Of a DNA stretch of 36,053 nucleotides, positions 1-10,135 are shown piece after piece. A program made the position numbers and the translations under genes. The stretch's first letter is position 1. Each line of letters starts with the position of its first letter. This DNA comes from Chromatiales bacterium (lineage in GTDB: Bacteria; Pseudomonadota; Gammaproteobacteria; Steroidobacterales; GCA-2729495). Below the pieces are notes generated by a model. The model was given only the letters and a program-made list of their open reading frames with translations. It ran no database searches and had not been told where the DNA came from. Where the stretch lies: contig NZCC01000010.1 of the NCBI GenBank assembly GCA_002688175.1, positions 1 to 36,053 on the forward strand. The letters run 5' to 3'.

Positions 1-82
1 GGTATTTTGTGTCCGTATACCCTTCCAAAACGCCGCTAAAGCGACTTTAAGGTTTTGGAAGGGTATACGGACACAAAATACC
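1..82. repeat. Hairpin repeat copy 1 (A-A' form), cut by window edge
   Basis: Positions 1-31 and 52-82 are a perfect 31-bp inverted repeat that begins GGTATTTTGTGTCCG and ends with its complement. The 20-nt centre (32-51) carries a small inner stem, TAAAG at 37-41 against CTTTA at 45-49. The outermost arm seen in the other copies (TTTCCCTGG...) would lie left of position 1, outside the window. The copy is downstream of secF, where it could act as an mRNA 3'-end hairpin. Similar sequences occur at 183-275 and 19641-19742, so this is a repeat family and not a simple terminator. Confidence 0.9.
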
Positions 83-182
83 TTGGACATATCGTGGCAC
101 GACGCTGGAAAATTATGATCCTGTCTGCCCGGCTGGGTGGTACGCGCACCAAGCATCCATCATCGTTCCACTACGGCGTCGA
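83..182. other. ~100-bp core between the two hairpins
   Basis: This stretch separates hairpin copies 1 and 2. I see no convincing gene, tRNA or terminator in it. The only open frame crossing it runs through the palindromes and looks spurious. Short complementary words (CGACGC at 100-105 and GCGTCG at 176-181) sit near its two edges. It may be the cargo or core of a hairpin-bounded miniature element, or simply unique DNA trapped between two repeats. Confidence 0.4.
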
Positions 183-275
183 GGTATTTTTCCGTCGGTT
201 ATTCTTCCGAAACCTTAAAGTCGCTTTAGCGGCGTTTCGGAAGGATAACTGACGGAAAAATACCGCCCAGGGAAA
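183..275. repeat. Hairpin repeat copy 2 (B-B' form)
   Basis: Arms at 183-213 and 234-264 are complementary except at two positions, and both exceptions are G-T pairs that would be G-U in RNA. The arm sequence (TTTTTCCGTCGG...) differs from copy 1, but the ends (GGTATTTT/AAAATACC) and the CTTCC core are shared. The 20-nt centre (214-233) is the exact reverse complement of the centre of copy 1. The flank GCCCAGGGAAA (265-275) is shared with the 3' flank of the solo copy near 19.7 kb, which suggests that it is part of the element. Confidence 0.9.
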
Positions 276-324
276 GACTAAAAAAGACCAAAGAAATCAC
301 AGGGAAAAACACACCCCACAACCC

Positions 325-1260
325 TTACGGTAAATCGTCAACCGCCTCTTTATCGACCTTTTTCGGCATCAGATCCTCGGTCGTGACATCAAGTGCCAAC
401 GCCGATGCGCTTGCCGTATAGATTGACGAATAAGTACCGACGAGAATACCGATAATCAGCGCCAGCGCAAAACCCCGCACTGCTTCGCCACCAAGAAGCA
501 GCAATGCCAGAAGCACAAACAACGTTGTCAAACTCGTGATTATGGTTCGACCGAGCATCTGATTGATCGACGTATTCATGATCGCCTCAGCGCCTTGCTG
601 CCTTATAAGCCGGAAATTCTCTCGGATACGATCAAAAACAACGATTGTGTCATTCAATGAATAACCGATGACGGCAAGAATTGCCGCAAGCACGGACAGA
701 TCGAACGGGAATTGGAAGATCGAGAAAATACTGATGGTGATAATGACATCGTGCACCAACGCTGCCACCGATCCCACGGCAAATTTCCACTGGAACCGGA
801 TCATGATATAGATAAGGATCATGATGACGGCAAACAGCATGGCGAGTCCGCCACGCTCGGTCAGTTCTTTGCCGACCTGCGGCCCAACAAACTCGGCACG
901 TCTTAGTTCTACACTGGTATCGCCGGCAGTCAGCAAGCTGAGGATCTGATCGCCGACCTGCGCGCTTTCAACACTCTCTTCCGGCAGCACGCGAATCAGG
1001 ACATCGGTGGCCGTGCCAAAATTCTGCACACTCGCATTGGCAAAATTGCCGCTTTCCAGGCGCGAGCGAATATCACCGAGGTCAGCCGGTGCCGAGTATC
1101 CGACTTCAAGCAGTACGCCACCGGTAAAATCAATACCAAGATTTAACCCGCGACTGAACAGCGAGATGATGCCGACAAGAATCAGCACCGCCGACAAAAC
1201 CGCAGTAATGCGGCGCTTGTCCATAAAGTTAATGTTCGTAGTTGTCGAGATGATTTGCAT
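325..1260 (-). CDS. secF: Protein translocase subunit SecF
   Basis: SecF is an inner-membrane RND-family subunit. With SecD and YajC it uses the proton-motive force to help the SecYEG translocon pull proteins through to the periplasm. The 311-residue product has the family's usual length. It has a first membrane segment at about 19-36, the conserved GIDFTGG motif at 42-48, a periplasmic loop to about residue 130, and then a five-helix C-terminal block that includes a conserved GYSLNDTIVVFDR stretch. It starts at ATG 1260, 17 bp after secD stops, so both are co-transcribed from the queA-tgt-yajC-secD side. No intrinsic terminator is visible after the stop. The hairpin repeats at 1-275 are the only strong structures downstream. 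Confidence 0.97.
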   Translation of the reverse strand: MQIISTTTNINFMDKRRITAVLSAVLILVGIISLFSRGLNLGIDFTGGVLLEVGYSAPADLGDIRSRLESGNFANASVQNFGTATDVLIRVLPEESVESAQVGDQILSLLTAGDTSVELRRAEFVGPQVGKELTERGGLAMLFAVIMILIYIMIRFQWKFAVGSVAALVHDVIITISIFSIFQFPFDLSVLAAILAVIGYSLNDTIVVFDRIRENFRLIRQQGAEAIMNTSINQMLGRTIITSLTTLFVLLALLLLGGEAVRGFALALIIGILVGTYSSIYTASASALALDVTTEDLMPKKVDKEAVDDLP

Positions 1261-1277
1261 TGAATCTTCTATCGGGT

Positions 1278-3122
1278 CTAGATTGACAACCGCTCCAGGT
1301 TACGCTTGCCATACACGAAGTTAATAATTGCCCGCGTACCGATAATGGCCGTAAACATTGAAGTCAAAATACCAAGCGACAACGTAACAGCGAAACCCTT
1401 GATCGGACCCGTGCCAAAAACAAACAAGACAATTGCTGCAATCAGCGTCGTAATATTCGCATCAGCAATCGTCGACAATGCCTTTTGATAACCCGCATGA
1501 ATACTTGCCTGCGGAGAATTACCGTTACGCAGTTCCTCACGGATACGCTCGAAAATCAGCACATTCGAATCAACCGCCATACCTACCGTCAGCACAATAC
1601 CGGCAATACCCGGCAGCGTCAGTGATGCCTGCAGCATGGACAACAGCGCTACAACGAGCACTAGATTCGTCATCAGCGCAAGATCGGCAACAAGACCAAA
1701 TGACCGGTAATAAATCACCATGAAAACAGCAACGAGCCCCAGACCAATGATGATCGCCCGGATACCCTTGTCGATGTTGTCCTGACCGAGACTCGGGCCA
1801 ATCATACGGCCCTCAACCTTATAGATAGGTGCCGCTAGCGCACCTGCTCGAAGCAGCAACGACAGATCGCGCGCTTCAAGCACGTCAAGACCTGTAATCT
1901 GGAAATTACTGCTGAAAACACCCTGAATGGTCGCAACATTGATAACTTCTTTTTCTTCGCGATTTACTTCGACCATTTCACCGTTACGCTCGACAAGATC
2001 GCGCTTCTGTTCGACAAAAACGACGGCCATCGGTTTTTGCAGGTTGTTCTTTGTCGTCTCGAGCATCTCGCGTGAACCTTTGCTGTCCAGCCGTACAAAT
2101 ACGGCCGGTGAACCCTGCGAGAAACCGGAGGTAGCGTCAACGAGTTGATCGCCCGAAACAATGGTCCGTCGCTTCAGCAATACCGGGTTGCCAGTGCGGT
2201 CCGTGTACAGCTCACAACCGATCGGCGCACGTCCCCGGCGCTCAGCTTCGAGTGCATTTTCACCAGCACAGACGAGACGAAACTCCAGCGTGGCAGTCGC
2301 TCCGAGTATTCGCTCGGCCTGGGCGGGGTCCTGAACGCCGGGCAGCTGAACGACAATACGATCCAACCCCTGACGCTGCACTAAAGGCTCGGCAACACCG
2401 AGCTCATTAACACGATTGCGCAACGTCACAGTATTTTGCTGAATTGCAAAATCCCGCCGTTGCTTGACCTGATCCTCCGTCATGCGCGCAACAATAATGA
2501 CACTGCCACTCTCGGTCCGACGACTCAGGTCGATGTCCGCATCGGCATCACGCAATAAATCCTCAGCCTGATCCGCATCGTTTGCATCACCAAGCGTAAT
2601 TCGTACTTCATCTTTAACCAGGCGTGTTTTTCGTTTGATTCGGTTCTTACGCAGCAGCTTGTCAAAGTCTGACTCGTATTGCTTGAGCCGCTGCTCTACC
2701 GCACCCTCGATATCAACCTCGAACAGGAAATGCACGCCGCCACGCAAATCAAGGCCGAGACTCATCGGTCTAAGACCTATCGCGCGCATCCAGTCCGGTG
2801 TGCGCGGCGCGAGTGTCAAGGCGATGACATATGCCTTGCCAAGGCTTTCGTGTAACAAGTCACTGGCACGCAACTGATCGTCGACCCTATTGAACAGGAT
2901 CATCGCCCGGCCATCCTGCTCGTATATACGGGAATATTCGACTTTCTCTTCGTCCAGGATCAGTGAGACCTGGTTATACTCAAGCTTACTCATCGCCGAA
3001 CCGCTGTCGCGGCTGACCTGTAACGCCGGATCTTCACCAAAAATATTCGGTACCGCGATGAACGCACCGATCGCAACGACGGCAAAAATCAGGATATTCT
3101 TCCAGGCAGAAAAGTGATTCAT
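1278..3122 (-). CDS. secD: Protein translocase subunit SecD
   Basis: This is the larger partner of SecF in the Sec accessory complex. The 614 residues match proteobacterial SecD. There is an N-terminal membrane helix (about 9-26) followed by PNIFGEDPALQ, as in E. coli. The GLDLRGGVHF motif is at 123-132, followed by a large periplasmic P1 domain with LRNRVNELGVAEPLVQRQG and the ILGATATLEFRLV stretch. The C-terminus is a multi-helix block with GMAVDSNVLIFERIREE. It lies 22 bp after yajC and 17 bp before secF in one operon. Nothing appears truncated. Confidence 0.97.
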   Translation of the reverse strand: MNHFSAWKNILIFAVVAIGAFIAVPNIFGEDPALQVSRDSGSAMSKLEYNQVSLILDEEKVEYSRIYEQDGRAMILFNRVDDQLRASDLLHESLGKAYVIALTLAPRTPDWMRAIGLRPMSLGLDLRGGVHFLFEVDIEGAVEQRLKQYESDFDKLLRKNRIKRKTRLVKDEVRITLGDANDADQAEDLLRDADADIDLSRRTESGSVIIVARMTEDQVKQRRDFAIQQNTVTLRNRVNELGVAEPLVQRQGLDRIVVQLPGVQDPAQAERILGATATLEFRLVCAGENALEAERRGRAPIGCELYTDRTGNPVLLKRRTIVSGDQLVDATSGFSQGSPAVFVRLDSKGSREMLETTKNNLQKPMAVVFVEQKRDLVERNGEMVEVNREEKEVINVATIQGVFSSNFQITGLDVLEARDLSLLLRAGALAAPIYKVEGRMIGPSLGQDNIDKGIRAIIIGLGLVAVFMVIYYRSFGLVADLALMTNLVLVVALLSMLQASLTLPGIAGIVLTVGMAVDSNVLIFERIREELRNGNSPQASIHAGYQKALSTIADANITTLIAAIVLFVFGTGPIKGFAVTLSLGILTSMFTAIIGTRAIINFVYGKRNLERLSI

Positions 3123-3144
3123 CTAAATTAGACTCAAGCACCCG

Positions 3145-3468
3145 TCAGGCACTTTTGACCGTACCTTTCGGCATAACTTGACTGATCGTATGACGCTGAA
3201 CCTTAAGAACAACCTCGTTGGCAACCTGCACGTACACAAACAGATCCTTGACCTCCGTCACTTTACCCAGAATGCCGCCACCCGTCACAACTTCATCACC
3301 AACCGCGAGATTGGCAACCAATTCCTTGTGTTCTTTCCGCTGCTTGTTCTGCGGCCTGATCAACACAAAGTAAAATACCCCGAAAATCAGCAGTAGCGGC
3401 AACAGGCTCAGGAAGGGATCACCCTGCCCCTCAGCCTGCGCGTATGCGTCTTGAATAAACCAGCCCAT
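3145..3468 (-). CDS. yajC: Sec translocon accessory complex subunit YajC
   Basis: This small inner-membrane protein associates with SecDF. It has 107 residues, a short N-terminus, one membrane helix at about 20-37 and then the characteristic FYFVLIRPQNKQRKEHK junction. The soluble tail contains the VGDEVVTGGGILGKV motif of the family. It lies between tgt (41 bp upstream) and secD (22 bp downstream), the normal gammaproteobacterial order. Confidence 0.96.
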   Translation of the reverse strand: MGWFIQDAYAQAEGQGDPFLSLLPLLLIFGVFYFVLIRPQNKQRKEHKELVANLAVGDEVVTGGGILGKVTEVKDLFVYVQVANEVVLKVQRHTISQVMPKGTVKSA

Positions 3469-3509
3469 ATCTATGCTCTATCGGCAAAACGGCGCGTATT
3501 ATGGCACAG

Positions 3510-5710
<2,201 letters not shown>

Positions 5711-5804
5711 GGGCGCAAGGGTACTGTACCGCGGGACCCACCGAATAGCCTGACCCGGGAAAAACCGTTGAAATTACACAAGTGGTTCTACCAAACGGCA
5801 GAAA

Positions 5805-6632
5805 TCAGGGGCTGAGTGTATCTTCCGGGCCTGCCTCAACCTGCGAACCGGGCAACCGGATGGCAATAGCCTGATTGCGCTGGTTGCGCCTGATGGCAAA
5901 CACGACCTCCTCGCCCGGTTCGTAGGAGCGCAGAATCCTCATCGCATGGCCCGGGTTGTTCGGTGTGCGGCCCCCTATCGCGTGGATAACGTCCCCGTCT
6001 TGCAGGTCGAGCACCTTGTTGTCAGGCGCCTGAATCACCAGCAACCCTGAATCGGTGCCGAAATAGTGCCCGAGTCCCGGCGTCAGGGCGACCAGTTCCA
6101 TACCGGCAAACAAGCCATGGTGGCGCCAGCGGTACTTGAAGGGGGCAATAAACTCATCACCGAATTGCTTGCTCAACCGCTCCAGGTCGCGCATGAAAGG
6201 CAAACCTGGCTCCATGATCATGCTTGGATCGAGCTCATCAGCCGTTATGGTGGCCTTATTCGCCTTACCCTCACGCAGGTATACGACCTTAAGGTCATCA
6301 CCCGGCGCCACACCGGCCATGAAATCGAGTAACCGATGATTTGCTTCACTTACGGATGCCGCCATCAGTGAAACATCGTTAATCTCGACAATAATGTCTT
6401 CGACCCGCAGACCCGCATCATCAGCACCACCACCGGGTGCGATCGCAAAAATAATTACCCCCTCAACCGGTCCATCGGTCTCAGGTCCATTAGCAATATT
6501 GATACCGAGCACCGCGCGCTGCTGTGGTCTGACAGGTGTCGATTCCAACCCTTCAGCAACGGCAGGATCACTGAAGATACATGCCATTAATATTATATAT
6601 ATCCTATAGTTAATGTATTTTCTTAATCTCAT
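5805..6632 (-). CDS. Periplasmic protein with two PDZ domains
   Basis: This 275-residue protein has an N-terminal signal peptide (basic MRLRKY, hydrophobic to about residue 20, likely cleavage after AVA near 27). It has two PDZ-like modules, at about 40-128 (GVIIFAIAPGGGADDAGLRVEDIIVEIN) and 178-260 (GLLVIQAPDNKVLDLQDGDVIHAIGGR). No protease catalytic triad is present, so it is not a DegS/DegQ homologue, only PDZ modules joined by a linker. It follows the putative anti-sigma gene by 12 bp and is the third gene of a sigma/anti-sigma/PDZ cluster. That suggests, by inference, a role in sensing misfolded envelope proteins. The bases around the start codon are unusually AT-rich, which may help translation initiation. 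Confidence 0.8.
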   Translation of the reverse strand: MRLRKYINYRIYIILMACIFSDPAVAEGLESTPVRPQQRAVLGINIANGPETDGPVEGVIIFAIAPGGGADDAGLRVEDIIVEINDVSLMAASVSEANHRLLDFMAGVAPGDDLKVVYLREGKANKATITADELDPSMIMEPGLPFMRDLERLSKQFGDEFIAPFKYRWRHHGLFAGMELVALTPGLGHYFGTDSGLLVIQAPDNKVLDLQDGDVIHAIGGRTPNNPGHAMRILRSYEPGEEVVFAIRRNQRNQAIAIRLPGSQVEAGPEDTLSP

Positions 6633-6644
6633 ATAAAGCTTCCG

Positions 6645-7250
6645 TTAAAAGCCGCTGGTACCCGCTTCTGTATACCGGGCACGCACCAGCTGATCCATAA
6701 ACTCAGCCCGGCGGCGCCACAAATCCGGCTCATCCATCAATGCATCGCGGGTGCCAGCACCCCGGTCAAAGCCAGACGCACGCTGTAACGACCGGCCGGT
6801 TCTGCGCAGCCCCGCTCTGTTCAACTGATAATCAACGGCGGCAATCCGATCCTCGAGTTCAGCAATTACGCCAGCGGTATCAGCACGCGCTACGGGTCCG
6901 CGTCGGGGCAATCCGCTGAGCACTTGCTGCATGTACTGAGAACGTTGTTGCCACTCGCGTACCCGTGCATCAACCACGCCCGTCTCTGGCGACGTCTCTG
7001 GCGACGCCACCGGGGCCGAAACCATGATCGGCTGGATTGCCGGGGCAACGGCCAATTCCGGTTGCTGCAGACGCTGAGCAGCGAAGATGATGACGATAAC
7101 GACCGCTGCTGCTGCCGCAAACCCGCCGCCCAGGCGGGCCCGGTGCAGTGAAGCCTCACGCGCCTGCTGTGCAGCGATGCGCTGCCAGGAATCGGCTGAC
7201 GGCTCCAGTTCCGGCATCGACTGCAACAGTTCGGCTACATCGTTACTCAT
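6645..7250 (-). CDS. Putative membrane-anchored anti-sigma factor
   Basis: The product is 201 residues with a short cytoplasmic N-terminus (about 1-40), one membrane helix at about 43-59 (alanine/valine-rich) and a helical, arginine-rich periplasmic part. Its ATG overlaps the stop of the ECF sigma gene by four bases, the usual arrangement for a sigma factor and its anti-sigma partner. I do not see the HxxxCxxC zinc motif of ZAS-type anti-sigma factors or clear RseA similarity, so the assignment rests on topology and position. A 12-bp tandem duplication at 6981-7004 encodes SPETSPET (residues 83-90) just after the membrane segment. Confidence 0.65.
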   Translation of the reverse strand: MSNDVAELLQSMPELEPSADSWQRIAAQQAREASLHRARLGGGFAAAAAVVIVIIFAAQRLQQPELAVAPAIQPIMVSAPVASPETSPETGVVDARVREWQQRSQYMQQVLSGLPRRGPVARADTAGVIAELEDRIAAVDYQLNRAGLRRTGRSLQRASGFDRGAGTRDALMDEPDLWRRRAEFMDQLVRARYTEAGTSGF

Positions 7251-7840
7251 GTATGGCCCCCGGTACCGAGCGAAGACTCGCGAGTTCCGGTCTCGATTGC
7301 CTGACGCAGACGCCGGTGGGCCCGCGCCAGCTGTGACTTGGAAAAACTGACACTCTTACCCATCAGTTGCGCGATCTCCCGGTGTGTATAGCCTTCTATA
7401 TCGTGCAAGATCACGACGACTCGACTGACATCCGATAACCTGGCCAGCACCCGCTCAAGATCGATATGCACCTGCAGCAACGACGCTTCACCATCGATCC
7501 GGGGCTGAGTGGCCGGATGATTCTCGCCCAGATCACGAAACAACGTCGCACGATTCTGCCAGGCTGAACGCATGTGCATGAGACACTTGCTGACTGCCAC
7601 CTTGCGAATCCAGGTCGCCAGAGACGCATCACCGCGAAACCGGTCGATGCTGCGGATCACTTCGATAAATGTCTCCTGCAGCAGATCGTCCGCAGTCGCC
7701 GTCGACCCCGTCATCCGCGCCAGCAGCGAATAAACCGGGGCCCGGAAAGTACTGAAAATAATTTCGTGCGCCCGCATATCGCCACGGCGTGCCCGCTCGA
7801 CAATATCCAGATCAAGATTCTTATTGGCAAAACCGTTCAT
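7247..7840 (-). CDS. ECF-type RNA polymerase sigma factor (sigma-70 family)
   Basis: This 197-residue sigma factor has only regions 2 and 4, the ECF layout. Region 2 is at about 25-95 (DDLLQETFIEVIRSIDRFRG, then ATWIRKVAVSKCLMHMR). Region 4 is at about 130-180 (LSDVSRVVVILHDIEGYTHR, EIAQLMGKSVSFSKSQLARA), with the helix-turn-helix that reads the -35 element. It directs RNA polymerase to a dedicated regulon and is probably held at the membrane by the next gene product. No convincing self-recognised (GGAAC-type) promoter is visible in 7841-7979, so autoregulation is not supported by eye. The class cannot be fixed, though it resembles RpoE-like sigma factors. Confidence 0.9.
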   Translation of the reverse strand: MNGFANKNLDLDIVERARRGDMRAHEIIFSTFRAPVYSLLARMTGSTATADDLLQETFIEVIRSIDRFRGDASLATWIRKVAVSKCLMHMRSAWQNRATLFRDLGENHPATQPRIDGEASLLQVHIDLERVLARLSDVSRVVVILHDIEGYTHREIAQLMGKSVSFSKSQLARAHRRLRQAIETGTRESSLGTGGHT

Positions 7841-7929
7841 ATGTGCTGGTTAGATGCCCGCCCGAAGCATAGGGTTGCATATCTTACCGAAATCGCATCT
7901 GGAAGCCGCCCAGGAGCCGGTGAACCCAA

Positions 7930-7957
7930 TTGCATAACCTGAATCCGATGGTACAGT
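7930..7957 (+). promoter_or_regulatory. Probable sigma-70 promoter of tRNA-Leu
   Basis: TTGCAT (7930-7935) and TACAGT (7952-7957) are separated by 16 bp and end 22 bp before the first base of the tRNA. A GC-rich stretch (CGGCC) follows the -10, as is common for stable-RNA promoters under stringent control. It lies in the 139-bp gap divergent from the ECF sigma gene. Confidence 0.55.
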
Positions 7958-7979
7958 ATGCGGCCTTCGACGACCCGCG

Positions 7980-8066
7980 GCCCGGGTGGCGGAATTGGTA
8001 GACGCGGTGGATTCAAAATCCATTGTCAGTGATGACGTGCGAGTTCAAGTCTCGCCCCGGGCACCA
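7980..8066 (+). tRNA. tRNA-Leu (anticodon CAA)
   Basis: The acceptor stem is GCCCGGG (7980-7986) with CCCGGGC (8056-8062), followed by discriminator A and an encoded CCA (8064-8066). The anticodon arm GGATT-CAAAA-TCC carries CAA, which reads UUG. A D-arm (GGCGGAATTGGTAGACGC) and a T-arm with GTTCAAGTC are present. The long variable arm (TTGTCAGTGATGACGTG region) is the class II hallmark of tRNA-Leu. Length is 87 nt. No clear terminator follows before the convergent typA gene, although ATAAATAGC (8101-8109) and GCTATTTAT (8140-8148) form a weak AT-rich inverted repeat. Confidence 0.96.
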
Positions 8067-8149
8067 GATCAAATACAGACCAAATGATAATTCACATTAA
8101 ATAAATAGCCTAACTGTTTGTTATGCCATCATAATTACAGCTATTTATC

Positions 8150-9976
8150 TTATTCTGTGGGTTGGCGACTGGCGCGTTTACGATCAGATTCCGCCAGGGT
8201 CTTCTTACGCAGACGAATGGCCGCCGGGGTAACTTCAACCAGTTCATCATCATCAATGAATTCGAGCGCCTCTTCCAGCGAGAAACGAACCGGTGGGGTC
8301 AGGATCAGGCTTTCATCCGCCAGGTGTGTCCTGATGTTATTCAGTTGCTTGGCCTTGGTCGGATTCACCACGAGATCATTGCCACGACTGTGGATACCCA
8401 CCAGCATACCCTCGTAAACCTCATCACCGTGGCCCAGAAACAGGCGGCCACGATTTTGTAAATTGAATAGTGAGTAAGCAAGTGCCTTGCCCTGTGATTT
8501 GGATACCAGTACACCGTTGTTGCGCTGACCAATGGCAACCGGGACCCGTAGGTCGTAACCGTCAAATACATGATAGATGAGCCCGGTGCCGGCCGTCGCC
8601 GTCAGGTACTCTGTTCTGAAACCAATCAAGCCACGCGACGGAATCCGGTACTCGAGGCGAATACGCCCCTTGCCATCCGGCTGCATATTCAGCATTTCGC
8701 CCTTGCGCTCGGCCAGCCGGCCCATGACCGCGCCCTGGTAAGCTTCCTCGAAATCTACCGACAGCATCTCCCAAGGCTCGCAGATCTTGCCATCGATCTC
8801 CTTGTCAATAACCTCAGGCCGCGATACCGCGAGTTCGTAGCCTTCCCGCCGCATGGTTTCGATCAGGATCGACAAGTGCAATTCACCCCGCCCTGAGACC
8901 CGAAATTTATCCGGATCGCTGGTCGACTCGACACGCAGCGCAACGTTGTGCTTGAGTTCCTTGTCCAGTCGCTCGCTGATCTGGCGACTTGTCAGGTATT
9001 TGCCCTCGCGCCCGGAAAATGGTGACTTGTTGACCTGGAAGGTCATCGTGATCGTCGGCTCATCAACCGTCAGAGGCGGCAATGATTCCGGGTGCTCACG
9101 ATCACAGACCGTATCGGAAATCTTCAGGTCATCTATACCGCTGAAAACAACAATATCCCCGGCCCCGGCTGCCTCGATGGGCCGTCGTTCAAGACCATGA
9201 AAACCATACAGGTCCATGACCCTGCCATTGCGCAGCGTGCCGTCTGCGCGAACGAGGGTCACGGCCGTATTTGCCGTTATCTGTCCACGACTGATACGAC
9301 CGATGCCGAGCACGCCAACATAGGAATCGTAGTCGAGGCTGGATACCTGCAATTGCAGCGGGCCTTCGACATTGACCGACGGAGCGCTGACATGCTGGAT
9401 GATCGCATTGAACAGCGGCGTCATATCCCCGGCGCTGACCTTCGCATCGACATCGGCATATCCGGACAACGCGGAAGCGTAAATTACGGGAAAATCGAGC
9501 TGTTCATCTGATGCGCCGAGTCGGTCGAACAATTCAAAAGTCTGATCGAGGACCCAGTGCGGCCGTGATCCATCACGATCGATCTTGTTAATCACGACAA
9601 TGGGCGTAAAACCGTGGTCAAAAGCCTTTTGGGTCACGAACCTGGTTTGCGGCATCGGGCCCTCAACCGCATCAACGAGTAACAGAACGCAGTCAACCAT
9701 CGACAAAACTCGCTCGACCTCACCGCCAAAGTCGGCATGCCCCGGTGTATCGACGATATTAATCCGCCAATCCTGCCATTCGATCGCCGTATTTTTTGCC
9801 AGAATCGTAATCCCGCGTTCGCGTTCGAGCTCGTTAGAATCCATTGCACGTTCCGGCAACTCAAAGCGGGCATCCAGGGTTCCGGACTGTTGCAGCAACT
9901 GGTCGACAAGCGTCGTTTTACCATGATCAACATGGGCGATAATTGCAATATTACGAAGATGCTGGACGGTAAACAT
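8150..9976 (-). CDS. typA: Ribosome-associated translational GTPase TypA/BipA
   Basis: TypA is an EF-G-like GTPase that binds ribosomes and supports assembly and stress or cold adaptation. The G1 motif AHVDHGKT (about 14-21), the effector region [25 protein letters not shown] and NKID are all visible. They are followed by EF-Tu domain 2, domain III/V ([20 protein letters not shown]) and the BipA-specific C-terminus ([18 protein letters not shown]). I use ATG 9976 (608 aa). The frame extends four codons further to a TTG, which I consider unlikely. It is convergent with the tRNA and divergent from the Nudix gene, with the 10032-10133 palindrome between them. Confidence 0.97.
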   Translation of the reverse strand: MFTVQHLRNIAIIAHVDHGKTTLVDQLLQQSGTLDARFELPERAMDSNELERERGITILAKNTAIEWQDWRINIVDTPGHADFGGEVERVLSMVDCVLLLVDAVEGPMPQTRFVTQKAFDHGFTPIVVINKIDRDGSRPHWVLDQTFELFDRLGASDEQLDFPVIYASALSGYADVDAKVSAGDMTPLFNAIIQHVSAPSVNVEGPLQLQVSSLDYDSYVGVLGIGRISRGQITANTAVTLVRADGTLRNGRVMDLYGFHGLERRPIEAAGAGDIVVFSGIDDLKISDTVCDREHPESLPPLTVDEPTITMTFQVNKSPFSGREGKYLTSRQISERLDKELKHNVALRVESTSDPDKFRVSGRGELHLSILIETMRREGYELAVSRPEVIDKEIDGKICEPWEMLSVDFEEAYQGAVMGRLAERKGEMLNMQPDGKGRIRLEYRIPSRGLIGFRTEYLTATAGTGLIYHVFDGYDLRVPVAIGQRNNGVLVSKSQGKALAYSLFNLQNRGRLFLGHGDEVYEGMLVGIHSRGNDLVVNPTKAKQLNNIRTHLADESLILTPPVRFSLEEALEFIDDDELVEVTPAAIRLRKKTLAESDRKRASRQPTE

Positions 9977-10031
9977 AAGTCTGGACAAAAGCGGACAAGC
10001 CGAGAAAGGGCGCGCACTATAGCAAGTGGGC

Positions 10032-10133
10032 TGGTGCCGGTGTTAAGTATTTAACTCTTTGGCCGCATACTATTGGTATGATGATTTGCCAACCTGTTCA
10101 GGCCAGACAGTTAAATACTTAACACCGGCACCA
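10032..10133. repeat. 102-bp near-perfect palindrome between typA and the Nudix gene
   Basis: Positions 10032-10056 (TGGTGCCGGTGTTAAGTATT...) and 10109-10133 form a perfect 25-bp inverted repeat. The pairing continues inwards to TGGCC (10060-10064) and GGCCA (10101-10105) with only two mismatches, one of them a G-T pair. The centre holds a small extra stem, CATAC (10066-10070) with GTATG (10076-10080). The right arm ends two bases before the first possible start codon of the Nudix gene. The sequence is unrelated to the repeat at 1-275. It could be a miniature mobile element, a protein-binding site or an mRNA structure. Confidence 0.9.
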
Positions 10134-10135
10134 AC

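Noticed and set aside
55-252. 65-aa frame between hairpins 1 and 2
   Set aside because: It begins and ends inside palindromic arms, has no ribosome-binding site and no recognisable domain; it is a by-product of the repeats.
1-275. CRISPR array or integron attC cassettes
   Set aside because: There are only two palindromes, with different arms and one spacer; no direct-repeat periodicity, cas genes, or attC-type R'/R'' core sites.
8101-8148. Terminator between tRNA-Leu and typA
   Set aside because: The inverted repeat is 9 bp, AT-rich and has a 30-nt loop without a clear T-run; too weak to call.
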